Positions 28,974 to 38,722 of a stretch of 64,000 nucleotides of DNA are shown piece after piece. A program made the translations under genes and the position numbers. The stretch comes from Terriglobia bacterium (GTDB taxonomy: Bacteria; Acidobacteriota; Terriglobia; Versatilivoradales; Versatilivoraceae): positions 1-64,000 of the forward strand of contig JAKUNG010000014.1 of the NCBI GenBank assembly GCA_022452285.1. The letters are read 5' to 3'. The notes beneath the pieces were generated by a model. The model saw only the letters and a list, made by a program, of their open reading frames with translations. It had not been told where the DNA came from and did not search any database. Position 1 is the first letter of the stretch. Each line of letters starts with the position of its first letter.

Positions 28974-30605
28974 CTACATCTTGGAGTGAATTTTACGAAT
29001 CTTTCTAGATTTAATATGAGAAAGCCCATCAATTTTTTCGAAGGGAGGCTCTGGGAAAAATAGGCTGAGAAAAAATCCCAAACAAAAAGTTGCTGTAGCA
29101 CCAAGGAATCCGTAGTAAAAAGTGGATATATTTCCAAGAGGAGCCATCCAATGAGGGATTAGGTGGGGGATTAGAAAAGGAGAAGAGACATCAAGTAATT
29201 CTACACTTTGGAGTAATCTGCGTACTAAGGAGATTGTTAGTGTTATGAAAAATCCAAGAGATGCTCCAATCAAAACTCCAATACCATTAGCTCTTCGAGT
29301 TAGCAGACCGAGCAAAAAGATTCCCAAGAGGACTCCAGCAAAAGGATACATAACCATATTTAATATTTGGATAATGTTATTATCCTTACCTAAATTGCTA
29401 ACTAAAAATCCACCGCTAACAACTACTAATCCCCAAATTAATGTAAGAGTTCTTGCCAAAAAAATTGATGAATGGTTTGAAAACCGATTTTGGCGCCACC
29501 TTTTGACAAAATCAACTTGTACGCAGGCCGAAAGAGCTGCTAAACCAGAGCCTAAGCTAGTAAGAACTGCGGACATGATTCCTGCAATTAAGAGTCCTTT
29601 TATTCCAACTGGCATAACTTGAGTTACAAAGACAGGCAAAGCATCATCAGGAATTCTCATGAGAGCTGCATGTTCAGGATGTACCACATAGTAGGTATAA
29701 AGACATAGACCTAATAGCGGGAACAATAAACTAAGCGGCTTAAGGAATAATCCATTTCTCCATAGTGATTTCTTAGCTTCATCTAGAGATCTAGCTGTTA
29801 GATACGTTTGAAAAAGTACCTGGTCAGATCCAGCACTGGATAAATATCCAATTACACCTAAGCATAATCCACTAACAATTGTTAGTTCTTGATTGACATC
29901 AAAAAAAATAGGTGGTTCCCATTTCCCAGCATGAACTGCTATTTCCATAGCCTTTACTGGGCCTCCAACTTTTTCAATTGCAGTAAACATCATTACAACT
30001 ACTCCCCCAAAGATTACAAAAAATTGCACTACATCAGTCCATATCACTGAATGCATTCCTCCCATCATTGCAAAAGCTATTCCAAGCAACCCAACCAGTA
30101 AAATTGCTTGACCAGATCCTCCTTCTAAGGATCCCCATCCCAACATCGTTGCAATAACTAAAGAGGCTGCATAAATCATGCTGGACATCCACATGACCCG
30201 AGCTCCAATAAAACATAACGCTGCAAACAGACGGACACGATAGTCGAATCTTTTCTCAAGATATTCATAGGCAGTAGTAACATTTAGCCTAAAAAAAATT
30301 TTTGGATACAAGACTATAACTATTGGAACTACCAAGATTATTCCCAGATTTTGTAGTCCAATCCATACTGTACCCTCAGGTCGATTGACCCAACCAGTAA
30401 CTCCAAGAAATGAATTTGTACTAAACAGTGCTACAAACATACTTAGAGCAATAGGCCACTTACTCATGGTACGTCCAGCTAGAAAGTAGTCATCTTGGCT
30501 TTTCATTTTTCGGGATTGATATGCAGCAATAATCATCAGACCAAAAAAATAAACTACCAAAATGAAGCTATCCAAAATACCAATAGTCACATCTTGAGAA
30601 TTCAC
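28974..30605 (-). CDS. Sodium/solute symporter (SSS family)
   Basis: A 543-residue inner-membrane protein with about 13-14 hydrophobic helices. SSS signatures include YFLAGRTMSKWPIALSMFVA near 40-60, the GGMHSVIWTDVVQFFVIFGG helix and LIAGIMSAVLTSLGSGLAALS (Na2-site region). It imports a small organic solute with sodium; sugars, sugar acids and organic acids are all possible. The GTG start at 30605 is supported by AAGGA eight bases upstream. Divergently placed relative to uxuA, which makes a uronate or sugar role attractive but unproven. Confidence 0.9.
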   Translation of the reverse strand: MNSQDVTIGILDSFILVVYFFGLMIIAAYQSRKMKSQDDYFLAGRTMSKWPIALSMFVALFSTNSFLGVTGWVNRPEGTVWIGLQNLGIILVVPIVIVLYPKIFFRLNVTTAYEYLEKRFDYRVRLFAALCFIGARVMWMSSMIYAASLVIATMLGWGSLEGGSGQAILLVGLLGIAFAMMGGMHSVIWTDVVQFFVIFGGVVVMMFTAIEKVGGPVKAMEIAVHAGKWEPPIFFDVNQELTIVSGLCLGVIGYLSSAGSDQVLFQTYLTARSLDEAKKSLWRNGLFLKPLSLLFPLLGLCLYTYYVVHPEHAALMRIPDDALPVFVTQVMPVGIKGLLIAGIMSAVLTSLGSGLAALSACVQVDFVKRWRQNRFSNHSSIFLARTLTLIWGLVVVSGGFLVSNLGKDNNIIQILNMVMYPFAGVLLGIFLLGLLTRRANGIGVLIGASLGFFITLTISLVRRLLQSVELLDVSSPFLIPHLIPHWMAPLGNISTFYYGFLGATATFCLGFFLSLFFPEPPFEKIDGLSHIKSRKIRKIHSKM

Positions 30606-30967
30606 AATGCCATTCCTTGCATGGTAGGAGAGTTAACAATCTAGTTTTATAATACTTTAAATATTTGTTGTTGAGTCAGTAAATACAAAAGTCCTTGTCG
30701 TTATAATTGTTTCAAGATAAAAGGGACTAATTTCTATAAATTTCATAAGTAACAAATTGATTAATGGAGCAAGATCCAAAAGTTGACTATTCGGTATATT
30801 TTAGAGTTTCTGTAAAAAAATACTATGTTTGACCAATGGTACTTAGTCTTTTTAGAAAAGACTGACTAGAGAAATTACAGTTCCAACAAAATTAAAGGTA
30901 GAATTACAAGTGATGAGAAACTATTCTCTTGTTGTATGTTTGACAAAAAATAACTTGGAGAAATAAG
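30606..30967. other. Divergent intergenic region between symporter and uxuA
   Basis: About 360 AT-rich bases. It should contain promoters for the symporter (minus) and uxuA (plus); no strong consensus pair or operator palindrome stands out. A GGAG 8-9 bases before the uxuA ATG is its ribosome binding site. Confidence 0.4.
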
Positions 30968-31921
30968 ATGAAAATTGCTTCAGTCCTCAGCTACTACAAA
31001 GCACCTCCTTCAGATGAAAACCTTAAGCTAGCAAGTCAGGTTGGTGTTACTGATGTGGTGATCCGTTATCCTGGCCCTGACTATTCCAAACTACATAGTA
31101 TTAAGACTAGAATTGAATCCTTTGGTTTAAACGCTACTGTGGTGGAGGGTTACCTTCCTTTAGAAGAAATTAAAATGGGAAGTGTTAAGCGTAGTGATGA
31201 AATAGAACAATTTAAAACTGCCATCCGTTATATTGGCCAAGCAGGAATTCCTCTAGTATGTTATAACTTTATGTCTGGTGGCGATTGGGCTAGAACGTCG
31301 TTAAATGAACCTGCTAGGGGCGGAGCCTTGGTCACCGCTTTTAATATTAACTCTCTACCTCCTTCGTCATCTTCTAAAGTAAACATACAATCTTCAAACC
31401 AGCTTTGGGAAAATCTAAAAGACTTTCTGGAACAAGTACTGCCAATTGCTGAAGAAGCTGGTGTCACCCTAGTAATGCACCCTGATGATCCTCCACTCCC
31501 AACTTTTCAAGGCTATCCAAGAATTATGAACAGTATTGAAAGCTTTGAAAGATTAGTTAGTTTAGTGCCTAGCCCGGCTAATGCTATCTGTTTTTGCCAG
31601 GGTAGTTTTGCCGAAATGGGAGTAGATATTCCTTCTACTATCCGTCGTCTTGGTAAACACATAAAATATGTACATTTTAGGGATATTAGGGGAACAACAT
31701 CAAACTTTGTTGAGACATTCCATGATAACGGTCAAACTAACATGGTAGAGTCTATGAAGGCTTATGATGACATTGGCTTTCAAGGACCAATACGACCAGA
31801 TCATGTACCTCAACTAACTGGCGAGGAACAAGGGGAACCTGGTTACACTATGTTAGGTCGACTATTTGCCATTGGGTACATTCATGGTTTGATTCAAGCA
31901 GTGCAACAAAAAACAAAATAA
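30968..31921 (+). CDS. uxuA: Mannonate dehydratase (UxuA family)
   Basis: Dehydrates D-mannonate to 2-keto-3-deoxygluconate in glucuronate breakdown. The TIM-barrel protein has the UxuA signatures VCYNFM near residue 97, LVMHPDDPPLP, ICFCQGSFAEMG, YVHFRDIRG, VETFHDNGQTNM, GPIRPDHVP and the ending GRLFAIGYIHGLI. Metal ligands (His, Cys, His, Asp) sit in these motifs. At 317 residues it is shorter than E. coli UxuA (about 394) but similar to many bacterial homologues. No other uronate gene is adjacent, though a uronate-dehydrogenase-like gene lies at 46882. Confidence 0.93.
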   Translation: MKIASVLSYYKAPPSDENLKLASQVGVTDVVIRYPGPDYSKLHSIKTRIESFGLNATVVEGYLPLEEIKMGSVKRSDEIEQFKTAIRYIGQAGIPLVCYNFMSGGDWARTSLNEPARGGALVTAFNINSLPPSSSSKVNIQSSNQLWENLKDFLEQVLPIAEEAGVTLVMHPDDPPLPTFQGYPRIMNSIESFERLVSLVPSPANAICFCQGSFAEMGVDIPSTIRRLGKHIKYVHFRDIRGTTSNFVETFHDNGQTNMVESMKAYDDIGFQGPIRPDHVPQLTGEEQGEPGYTMLGRLFAIGYIHGLIQAVQQKTK

Positions 31922-32077
31922 AACCCTAAGAATTTGTTGAGAAAATTAATAACCTTAAAAATTTTTTGAAGAAAACGCTTTTCTCTTTGATCTTATCAGA
32001 TTAAATTGGTCCAAAAATATTTACATTTTCCTTAGGAAAAATTATTTTCACCCCTTGTTTTAGCCACTATTTTCCCC

Positions 32078-32686
32078 ATGATAAAAGTAATTTTCCTCGA
32101 CCTTGGTAAAGTCATCATTGATTTTGATCCTGCTATCCCTCTAGCACAGCTAACGCACTATTCAGATCTACCTATGCCTAAAATTAAAGAACTTATTTCC
32201 AAAACGGATGTTCTTTCAAATTTTGACATGGGGATGTTTTCTGAAAAAGATTTCTATACTGCAATGGTTAGGGATCTAAAATTAGACATTTCGAAAGAAG
32301 ATTTTAACAATCTCTGGAACTCACTTTTTTTACCAGTTCCATTACTATCTGAGACATTGCTAGTAGATCTTACGCACTACTATCCAGTGTTTTTACTCTC
32401 TAATACAAATGAAATTCACTTTAAATTTATTTGGCAGCATTATCCAATTGTCCGTCATATAGAAAATCATCTTCTGTCTTATGAATTGAAGAAAATGAAG
32501 CCTAATCAATCCATCTATCAGATAGCAATAAGTAGATCAGGCGTCTTACCTAAAGAGATTTTCTTTGCCGATGACAGAATAGAAAATGTGGAAGGTGCCA
32601 AAACTGCTGGTATAAACGCAACTCTTTTTGAGTCAGAAAGCCAATTAAAAATAGCTATGAGGCAAGCTGGAATTAGGATCGACTAA
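32078..32686 (+). CDS. HAD-family hydrolase (YihX-like)
   Basis: Cytoplasmic phosphatase-type HAD hydrolase, 202 residues. Motif I is FLDLGKVIIDFD with the nucleophile Asp at 8 and Gly in place of the second Asp, as in YihX-like sugar-phosphatases; motif II is FLLSNTNEIH; motif III/IV includes the Lys of ELKKMKPNQSIYQIA and FFADDRIENVEGAKTAGI. The likely role is dephosphorylation of a sugar phosphate, but the substrate cannot be deduced. It stands alone between uxuA and a small lipoprotein gene. Confidence 0.87.
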   Translation: MIKVIFLDLGKVIIDFDPAIPLAQLTHYSDLPMPKIKELISKTDVLSNFDMGMFSEKDFYTAMVRDLKLDISKEDFNNLWNSLFLPVPLLSETLLVDLTHYYPVFLLSNTNEIHFKFIWQHYPIVRHIENHLLSYELKKMKPNQSIYQIAISRSGVLPKEIFFADDRIENVEGAKTAGINATLFESESQLKIAMRQAGIRID

Positions 32687-32878
32687 GGTAATAATCACCA
32701 CTAAATAAACATTACAGTCCAAACAAAAGTATTTCCAACCAGCCGTATTTTACCAATCCAATAAAAAAGATAATGCTTGGCAGCTCTTTAGAATTTCAGT
32801 CATATAAGACACACTCCCTCAGATTTTTAATACTGTAAAAAAATAGAAATGTTGAACAAACTTCTTTTGTCCTTAAAA

Positions 32879-33322
32879 CTAATAATGGAAGGTAATTCTA
32901 GCTATTTGGACTTTGGGAATCAAATAGTTCCAATCCTCGGGGAGATTTTCAAAAGCAACTTGAAAATTAGCTTGGTTTTTGGGTTGAATGCCCTTTTCCC
33001 CCCGATATTGAAGAGCTTTTCTAGTTTCTTGAAAAACGATTTGGTTTGAAGAATTTTTAAAAAGAAAGGTTAGATCGATACGTTTAATTATTTGTGTTCC
33101 ATTATTGGAAATAATGCCCTCTACATAAAAAATATTATTTCCCAAGAAATTTTCTCCCTTTGCAAGTCCCAAATTCGAAAGAACCAGTTGGGTACGATAA
33201 GCTTCTTCATTGATTACTTTCTCTTGAGAGTTCTGAGGACTGGAAAGGTCTTGGCAACTAATCGTGAAAAAGACCGCAACCAAATTAATTAAAATATTCC
33301 AATAATATTTTTCAAATTGCAT
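32879..33322 (-). CDS. Small lipoprotein with FxLYD-like domain
   Basis: A 147-residue protein with a hydrophobic signal and lipobox TISC (Cys near residue 23), then one beta-sandwich domain: FYVEGIISNNGTQIIKRIDLTFLFKN, a turn, and ANFQVAFENLPEDWNYLIPKVQI. This pattern matches the FxLYD/DUF3426-like extracellular domains found in lipoproteins of acidobacteria and others. Function unknown. It is divergent from lexA. Confidence 0.65.
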   Translation of the reverse strand: MQFEKYYWNILINLVAVFFTISCQDLSSPQNSQEKVINEEAYRTQLVLSNLGLAKGENFLGNNIFYVEGIISNNGTQIIKRIDLTFLFKNSSNQIVFQETRKALQYRGEKGIQPKNQANFQVAFENLPEDWNYLIPKVQIARITFHY

Positions 33323-33577
33323 AAACCAAAATTACCACAGCAAATTTTTGGTGTCAAATATGCCGATTTCTTTAGGGAAATACACAAAAATTCAGGCCTC
33401 CGCAGTAAATTCATTTCTGATGAAGTGCTGTCCAAAACTAGCTAGAATAATTCGAAATTACATATTGAATCAAAAATCATCTAATTGGAAACTCACTTTC
33501 TTAATTACTCCTTTATTTTCGCTTTTGATTCGCCTATAGTTCTGTGCAGTATCTTTATCTGTTTAAAGGGGACTAAA

Positions 33578-34300
33578 TTGGCTCTGACCAAGCGTCAATA
33601 CCAAGTACTTCATTTTTTGGATTCGTTCATTAATCTTAAAGGTTATTGTCCAAGTTATAACGAAGTAAGAGAAAATCTAGAGCTTTCCTCACTAGCAACT
33701 ATTCATAAACACATCAAAACCCTAGAGAAAAAAGGGTTTATTCGTCGAAATCCTAATCGGAGTCGTTCCATTGAACTTATCAACCGTCAACCTTTTACAA
33801 AAATAACTGTCCAAAATACTTCTCCAACAGTCGCTAAAAAAAAGATAAAAAAAGGACTTGGATTAAATACTTATCAAAAAAAACAAACTCTTTTAAAAAC
33901 TTTTGATATTTTAAAAATCCCCGCTAACTCTCTCCCATTATTAGGTCGGATTGCTGCTGGTTTGCCTCTGGAAACCTTTGCTGAAAATGAGACCTTGTCC
34001 CTACAACAGTTTATTGGGAACAGAAATGTCTATCTGTTACAGGTTAAGGGAGATTCTATGATTGAAGACCATATCTGTGATGGAGATTATGTAGTCGTAG
34101 AAAGTACCGCACATCCTAATAATGGTGATACCGTCGTTGCTTTAATTGGAGAAAATGAGTCAACTTTAAAACGATTTTATCGGGAAAATGATGGAAATAT
34201 TCGTCTCCAACCAGCTAACTCTAAAATAAAACCTATTGTTCTGAAGGAAGGGGAACTTAAAATTCAGGGAAAAGTTATTAGTGTTTTGCGTAAATTTTAG
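33578..34300 (+). CDS. lexA: LexA repressor
   Basis: SOS-response repressor and self-cleaving serine protease. The N-terminal winged helix begins LTKRQYQVLHFLDSFI and the recognition helix lies in SSLATIHKHIKTLEKKGFIRR. The cleavage site is the Ala-Gly in LGRIAAGLP, the catalytic Ser is in GDSMIED and the Lys in ESTLKRF. I chose the TTG at 33578 because AAAGGGGA lies seven bases before it and family alignments begin there; the frame continues upstream. At 240 residues it is longer than E. coli LexA (202) owing to a Lys-rich linker of about 50 residues. I could not identify a LexA operator. Confidence 0.95.
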   Translation: MALTKRQYQVLHFLDSFINLKGYCPSYNEVRENLELSSLATIHKHIKTLEKKGFIRRNPNRSRSIELINRQPFTKITVQNTSPTVAKKKIKKGLGLNTYQKKQTLLKTFDILKIPANSLPLLGRIAAGLPLETFAENETLSLQQFIGNRNVYLLQVKGDSMIEDHICDGDYVVVESTAHPNNGDTVVALIGENESTLKRFYRENDGNIRLQPANSKIKPIVLKEGELKIQGKVISVLRKF

Positions 34301-34457
34301 TGATTTTCAATATTTAGATATTTTGGGGTGTTTTTTGTTTTTCTTTATATCTAATAAAAAGTTTTCTATTTTAAGACAACAAAAATAGTTTATAGATTAT
34401 TTGAATTTTTCCTATGTAGAAAATTGCTCAATAATATCTAAACATTAAAAAGAACTC

Positions 34458-35918
34458 GTGCTCATCAAACCTAAATCCCACTCCACCAATAATTCTAGAG
34501 CAATAGCCAAAAGAATCGTACAGAGACTTCAAAAAAATGGCTTTTTGGCTTTTTTCGTAGGGGGCTGTGTTCGTGATTATCTAATGAAACTTCAACCAAA
34601 GGACTACGACATTGCTACTAGTGCTAAACCTAACGAAGTGATGAAACTATTTTCAGAAACCATTGATATTGGAGCAAACTTCGGTGTTATACAAGTAATG
34701 GAAGGAGAACAGTCTTTTGCAGTTGCAACTTTTCGGTCAGACGGAAACTACGATGACGGAAGACATCCCAATGAAGTAGAGTACGCTCTTGACCCAAAAC
34801 TTGACGTCCAACGAAGAGATTTTACTATTAATGGTCTTTACTATGATCCCCTAACTCAAAACCTGTTAGATTTTGTGGGGGCACAACAAGATATTCAATC
34901 TCGAATTATTCGTACTATAGGATCTGCCGAAAAACGTTTTAGAGAAGACAGATTACGTTTAATAAGAGCCATTCGTTTCTCATCCCAGTTTGGATATACC
35001 CTAGAAAAAAAAACCCAATCAGCTATCCTCAAGGAAGCTCCTAATATCATTGAGGTCAGTCCTGAACGCATTCGTGATGAATTGGTTAGAATTCTGACTG
35101 AAGGATATTCTGAGTTAGCAATTAATGCACTAAATGAAAATCGGTTGCTTGTCCACATCCTACCAGATGTGGCTGCTCTAAGGGGAATAGAACAACCACC
35201 GCAATTTCATCCTGAAGGCGATGTATGGACCCACACTTTGAAAATGCTGAAGCTGATGGACCAAACAATAAGTTCAAGAGGGATTATAAAAAGTTCAGGG
35301 AAGCCTGTTAGTAATAGTAATGTAGTCAAAAATACAGTTCAAAAAACAGAATTGAAGAAAATAGAAATTTCTCCCTACCCCTCTATGACTCTAGCTATGG
35401 CAACCCTACTTCATGATATAGGAAAACCAAACACCTATGAAAAAAAAGATCGGATTCGATTTAACGGCCATGCAAAACTGGGTGCTGAAATGGCTTTTGG
35501 AATTTGTCAACAACTGCGCTTCAGCAAAAAACAACAGAAGCTAATCACAGAATTAATTAGAGACCACCTGAAATTTAAAGATCTTGCACAAATGCGACCT
35601 TCAACACTTCGACGATTTTTAGGACAGGAAGGTTTCTCTGAACATCTTGAACTTCACCGACTAGATTGTTTAGGCAGTCATGGTAATCTTGACAACTGGA
35701 AACTAGCAAATCACAGCCTTAGCAACCTACAACCAGAAGAAATTCATCCACCAGCCCTTTTAACTGGAAAGGATTTAATTGAAATGGGTTATCTGCCAGG
35801 ACCTGTATTTAAAAAAATTCTTAATTCCCTCAAGGATGCACAGTTTGAAAATGAATTAAAAACTTCCCAACAAGCTAAACAGTGGGTTTTGAATCAATTT
35901 GATTTAAGTCAACCTTAG
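34458..35918 (+). CDS. cca: CCA-adding enzyme / poly(A) polymerase-type tRNA nucleotidyltransferase
   Basis: Adds or repairs the tRNA 3' CCA end, or polyadenylates RNA; sequence alone does not separate the two. The N-terminal class II nucleotidyltransferase domain has FVGGCVRDYLM, PKDYDIATSA (catalytic Asp pair) and RRDFTINGLYYDP, then RFREDRLRLIRAIRFSSQFGY. The C-terminal HD domain has LLHDIGKPNTYE and HAKLGAEMA. An insert of about 40 residues, rich in Ser and Lys, splits the HD region (near 275-315). Length 486. The GTG start has only a weak ribosome binding site. The tRNA gene in this window encodes its own CCA, so a repair role is likely for that one. Confidence 0.92.
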   Translation: MLIKPKSHSTNNSRAIAKRIVQRLQKNGFLAFFVGGCVRDYLMKLQPKDYDIATSAKPNEVMKLFSETIDIGANFGVIQVMEGEQSFAVATFRSDGNYDDGRHPNEVEYALDPKLDVQRRDFTINGLYYDPLTQNLLDFVGAQQDIQSRIIRTIGSAEKRFREDRLRLIRAIRFSSQFGYTLEKKTQSAILKEAPNIIEVSPERIRDELVRILTEGYSELAINALNENRLLVHILPDVAALRGIEQPPQFHPEGDVWTHTLKMLKLMDQTISSRGIIKSSGKPVSNSNVVKNTVQKTELKKIEISPYPSMTLAMATLLHDIGKPNTYEKKDRIRFNGHAKLGAEMAFGICQQLRFSKKQQKLITELIRDHLKFKDLAQMRPSTLRRFLGQEGFSEHLELHRLDCLGSHGNLDNWKLANHSLSNLQPEEIHPPALLTGKDLIEMGYLPGPVFKKILNSLKDAQFENELKTSQQAKQWVLNQFDLSQP

Positions 35919-35954
35919 ATCAAATGCTCAATATATAAAACTAGACAAAAAATT

Positions 35955-36836
35955 ATGCCCGAATTACCTGAAGTTGAAACAATTCGCCGTGGACTGGCAA
36001 ATAAGATAGTTGGAAAAACCATCGAGAAAATAAAAATTCGATGTAAACGCATTGTGCTATTACCACCTCCAAGAGAATGGTCTTCCGCCCTCAGGAATCA
36101 AAATATCAAACATATATCTCGAAGAGGAAAGTTCTTACTATTGAGTACCATTGACTATCAACTCCTAGTTCACTTAGGTATGACAGGACAACTAACCTAT
36201 TGGAACAAGGACAAACATAATGACAAGAAGTTTTTTATAGACCCTCTCACTGGCTTACAAAAAGCACAGCAACATGCGGTGGACAAACACACTCACATCA
36301 GTTTGTACTTTTCTGATGGAAATGCCCTGCATTACAGGGATATTCGTCAATTTGGAAAATGGCGTCTTTATCTAGTTGCCGATTTCAAAAATGCCAACGA
36401 ATACTGGAATCTCGGTATGGAACCTTTAACCTCTCAATATCGTTGGACCCATTTTTATGAAAAGTTGAAAAAGAGAAATACAAAAATCAAAAGCCTTTTA
36501 CTCAACCAACAATTCGTAGCAGGACTTGGTAATATTTATACAGATGAAGCTCTCTTTGAGGCAGGAGTACGGCCAGTCAGAAGAACAATTTCTCTGTCTA
36601 AAATAGAAAAAACTAGACTTTTTGAAGCAATTCCAAAAGTTTTAGAACGAGGACTAAAATATGGTGGAACAAGTTTTCAAAACTATCTTAACGTCAACGG
36701 TGAAACTGGAAATAACCAAGAACATCTCCGAGTTTACGGTCGTTCTGGAAAGACCTGTTGGCAATGTCAAGAACAGATTATCCGAATCCTCGTATGTCAA
36801 AGAAGTAGCCATTTCTGTCCTCACTGCCAACGGTAA
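35955..36836 (+). CDS. mutM: Formamidopyrimidine-DNA glycosylase (Fpg/MutM)
   Basis: Removes 8-oxoguanine and FapyG and nicks the abasic site. The catalytic N-terminus PELPEVETIRRGL is intact (Pro2, Glu3), the Lys in RRGKFLLL is present, the helix-two-turn-helix has LLNQQFVAGLGNIYTDEALF, and a C-terminal zinc finger C-x2-C-x16-C-x2-C (CWQCQ...CPHC) is complete. At 293 residues it is longer than usual (about 270), because of an insert near 90-120 rich in His and Lys. It follows the CCA-enzyme gene by 36 bases. Confidence 0.95.
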   Translation: MPELPEVETIRRGLANKIVGKTIEKIKIRCKRIVLLPPPREWSSALRNQNIKHISRRGKFLLLSTIDYQLLVHLGMTGQLTYWNKDKHNDKKFFIDPLTGLQKAQQHAVDKHTHISLYFSDGNALHYRDIRQFGKWRLYLVADFKNANEYWNLGMEPLTSQYRWTHFYEKLKKRNTKIKSLLLNQQFVAGLGNIYTDEALFEAGVRPVRRTISLSKIEKTRLFEAIPKVLERGLKYGGTSFQNYLNVNGETGNNQEHLRVYGRSGKTCWQCQEQIIRILVCQRSSHFCPHCQR

Positions 36837-36867
36837 AAACTAGAATTAATGGGTAGAGTTAAATATA

Positions 36868-37830
36868 TTAACGCCTTGCGGTGATGTATTTCTTCAGATA
36901 TCTCAGTCGATATTTGTCGTTACTTACCTCAACGCGGATTTTTCTTGATTTCCTGGGTTGCTTGGGATGTGAAGAACAGTACTCTAATAAGAACTTATTC
37001 TTGAATTCAAAAGTCAAATGATTCAGTGCTAAAGAAGCTTCTTCCGCCGATTCAAAAAAAATAGCCCTACCTCCAGAATGATCAGCATATACTTTAAGTG
37101 CTGAACCTTTAATATTGAGAACCTTGAATTTACTGCCAAAATTACCTGTCCCTTTAAATCCTAATGAATAGATGGGATGACCGTGCTGTGCAATATGGTC
37201 TAGGGTAGCTGGTCCAGCAATGTCCCGCCCTCCTGAAATAAAAAGAATTCCTCGATTTTCATTGCTTGCCTCTCTCAACTTAATGAGAGCTAAATCAAGA
37301 GCCTGCCCCATCTGAGGTCGCCCTCCAGTAGAAAGGTTTTCAATAGGGTCGTCTAAATAGTCTTCAGGTGCTATAAAATCGAGTAATTCCTCAGTTTCAT
37401 CATTAAAAGCATTGATAAATATTTCATCCGGACTTTCAAGATTAGCAACAAGATCTTTTAGTAAACTCAAAGCTAAACGAATTTTTTCTCCTTGCATATC
37501 TCTACTAATATCTAATAACACACCGAGTGATATTGGCTCATTTTTTATAAAATCAACATAAGACAATTTCTGTGAACGTTTCTTTTCCACTACTTTAAAG
37601 TCTGCAGCCTGAAGATCTTGAATAAAGTTATCACTTCGATCACTAACCGATACATATAATTTCATTGGACTAGCACAATCACTAGCCTTTACCATAACGG
37701 TGTAACTTAGAATAACAGCTACCAGAACCCCTATGGATAACAGCAAGGATTTTTGATGGAAATAAAATTTAGGTTTTATTTTATGGTTTTGTTGCACGGT
37801 TAGACTGAGGAAGGTTAGTACTCTTAACAC
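36868..37830 (-). CDS. VWFA-related (acidobacterial-type) secreted protein
   Basis: A 320-residue protein with a membrane segment near 30-48 followed by an exported von Willebrand A-like domain: LYVSVSDRSDNFIQDLQAAD (about 64-83), GVLLDISRDM with a DxSxD-like metal site, and the ILFISGGRDI strand. This is the VWFA-related domain class typical of acidobacteria; it probably mediates protein contacts. The N-terminus is uncertain: the frame opens with a GTG at 37830 and a weak ribosome binding site, leaving a long tail before the signal segment. It is convergent with mutM. Confidence 0.8.
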   Translation of the reverse strand: MLRVLTFLSLTVQQNHKIKPKFYFHQKSLLLSIGVLVAVILSYTVMVKASDCASPMKLYVSVSDRSDNFIQDLQAADFKVVEKKRSQKLSYVDFIKNEPISLGVLLDISRDMQGEKIRLALSLLKDLVANLESPDEIFINAFNDETEELLDFIAPEDYLDDPIENLSTGGRPQMGQALDLALIKLREASNENRGILFISGGRDIAGPATLDHIAQHGHPIYSLGFKGTGNFGSKFKVLNIKGSALKVYADHSGGRAIFFESAEEASLALNHLTFEFKNKFLLEYCSSHPKQPRKSRKIRVEVSNDKYRLRYLKKYITARR

Positions 37831-37940
37831 TAATCCAATTGTCGTATCCTTTTTAATAAATTAAAAACCATCTTCCCACTAATGCAGCAAAATCTACTTT
37901 TCAGATAGAGCAACTTTTGAATAAAGTGTAATCCAAAATA

Positions 37941-37974
37941 ATAGAGGGCCAGCACTTTAGAACTGACCCTCTAT
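37941..37974 (-). terminator. Probable terminator downstream of HU
   Basis: Minus strand ATAGAGGGTCAG - 10-base loop - CTGGCCCTCTAT, a 12-bp stem with one G-T pair, followed by a weak TATTTT. It lies about 170 bases after the HU stop, before the VWFA-related gene. The symmetric stem could act in both directions. Confidence 0.5.
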
Positions 37975-38145
37975 ATTAACCTAGAAAAAATAATAGACGG
38001 AGACGTGTGACTCAATCTTTTTCTTAGGTTATGCACCTAAGAAACAAATCCGTTTGTTCCAATCAAACTCCAAAAATTGTGGGCCCGCCGGTATTTTAAA
38101 AAATTCCTTGAAGAAGATCATTGTGAATGTTGTTGCTAAGAAAAA

Positions 38146-38430
38146 TTACCTTCTTCTCCGATTTACAGCAGCTTTAAGATCTGCCCCTGGAGAAAATTTG
38201 GCAACCTTCTTGGCTGAAATTTTAATAGCTTTACCTGTCTGGGGGTTCCTACCAGTTCTAGCCTTGCGACTTCCAACAGAAAATGTTCCAAAACCAACTA
38301 AGGTAACCCGGCCTCCCTTTTTTAGTTCAGCTTGTATTGCTGCTAGTGTAGAGTTAATTGCTGCATCAGCCTGAGTTTTATTAACTTTTGCACCTTTTGC
38401 AATTTTTTCGATTAAGTCTGCTTTATTCAC
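38146..38430 (-). CDS. hup: HU-family DNA-binding protein
   Basis: A 94-residue histone-like protein that bends DNA and organises the nucleoid. It shows MNKADLIEKIAKGAKVNKTQ, the GGRVTLVGFGTFSVGSRKARTGRNPQTG signature (split here for length: GFGTFSVGSRKARTGRNPQT) and the DNA-inserting Pro in RNPQTGK. The GTG start has AAAGGAG nine bases upstream. The C-terminus ends in four Arg, a short basic tail. It is a single-gene unit. HU is preferred to IHF because no alpha/beta pair is seen, but this is not proven. Confidence 0.95.
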   Translation of the reverse strand: MNKADLIEKIAKGAKVNKTQADAAINSTLAAIQAELKKGGRVTLVGFGTFSVGSRKARTGRNPQTGKAIKISAKKVAKFSPGADLKAAVNRRRR

Positions 38431-38517
38431 GTTATCCTCTCCTTTAAATATTCAATTGGCATCAACCGCTGGCTCAATTACACTCCGTTTAATAAAAATT
38501 TTGGGAAATCTATGACA

Positions 38518-38548
38518 GAATATTGGCAAAGGACAAATACCTTGTCAA
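38518..38548 (-). promoter_or_regulatory. Possible HU promoter
   Basis: A perfect TTGACA -35 on the minus strand (38548-38543); about 17 bases on is CAATAT, a weak -10. A start there would give a leader of roughly 80 bases. The -35 is clear, the -10 is not. Confidence 0.35.
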
Positions 38549-38722
38549 GTTCTTAATAAAAGGGCTCTAGTTGGAACGCCTCATCAACCGGGCTTTTCAG
38601 GAATTCAACAGATCTAAAAACTCTTCCAACTAAAAGCCTTTTAAAATCGTTTAACTTCTCTTTATTTGGAAAAGTAAAAGATCTCATCCAATGAAAATTA
38701 CCTTTTAAAAAATCTCACTAAG

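Noticed and set aside
29245..29622. 125-codon plus-strand frame
   Set aside because: It is the reverse-strand shadow of the sodium/solute symporter coding sequence; the Lys/Pro-rich translation has no domain.
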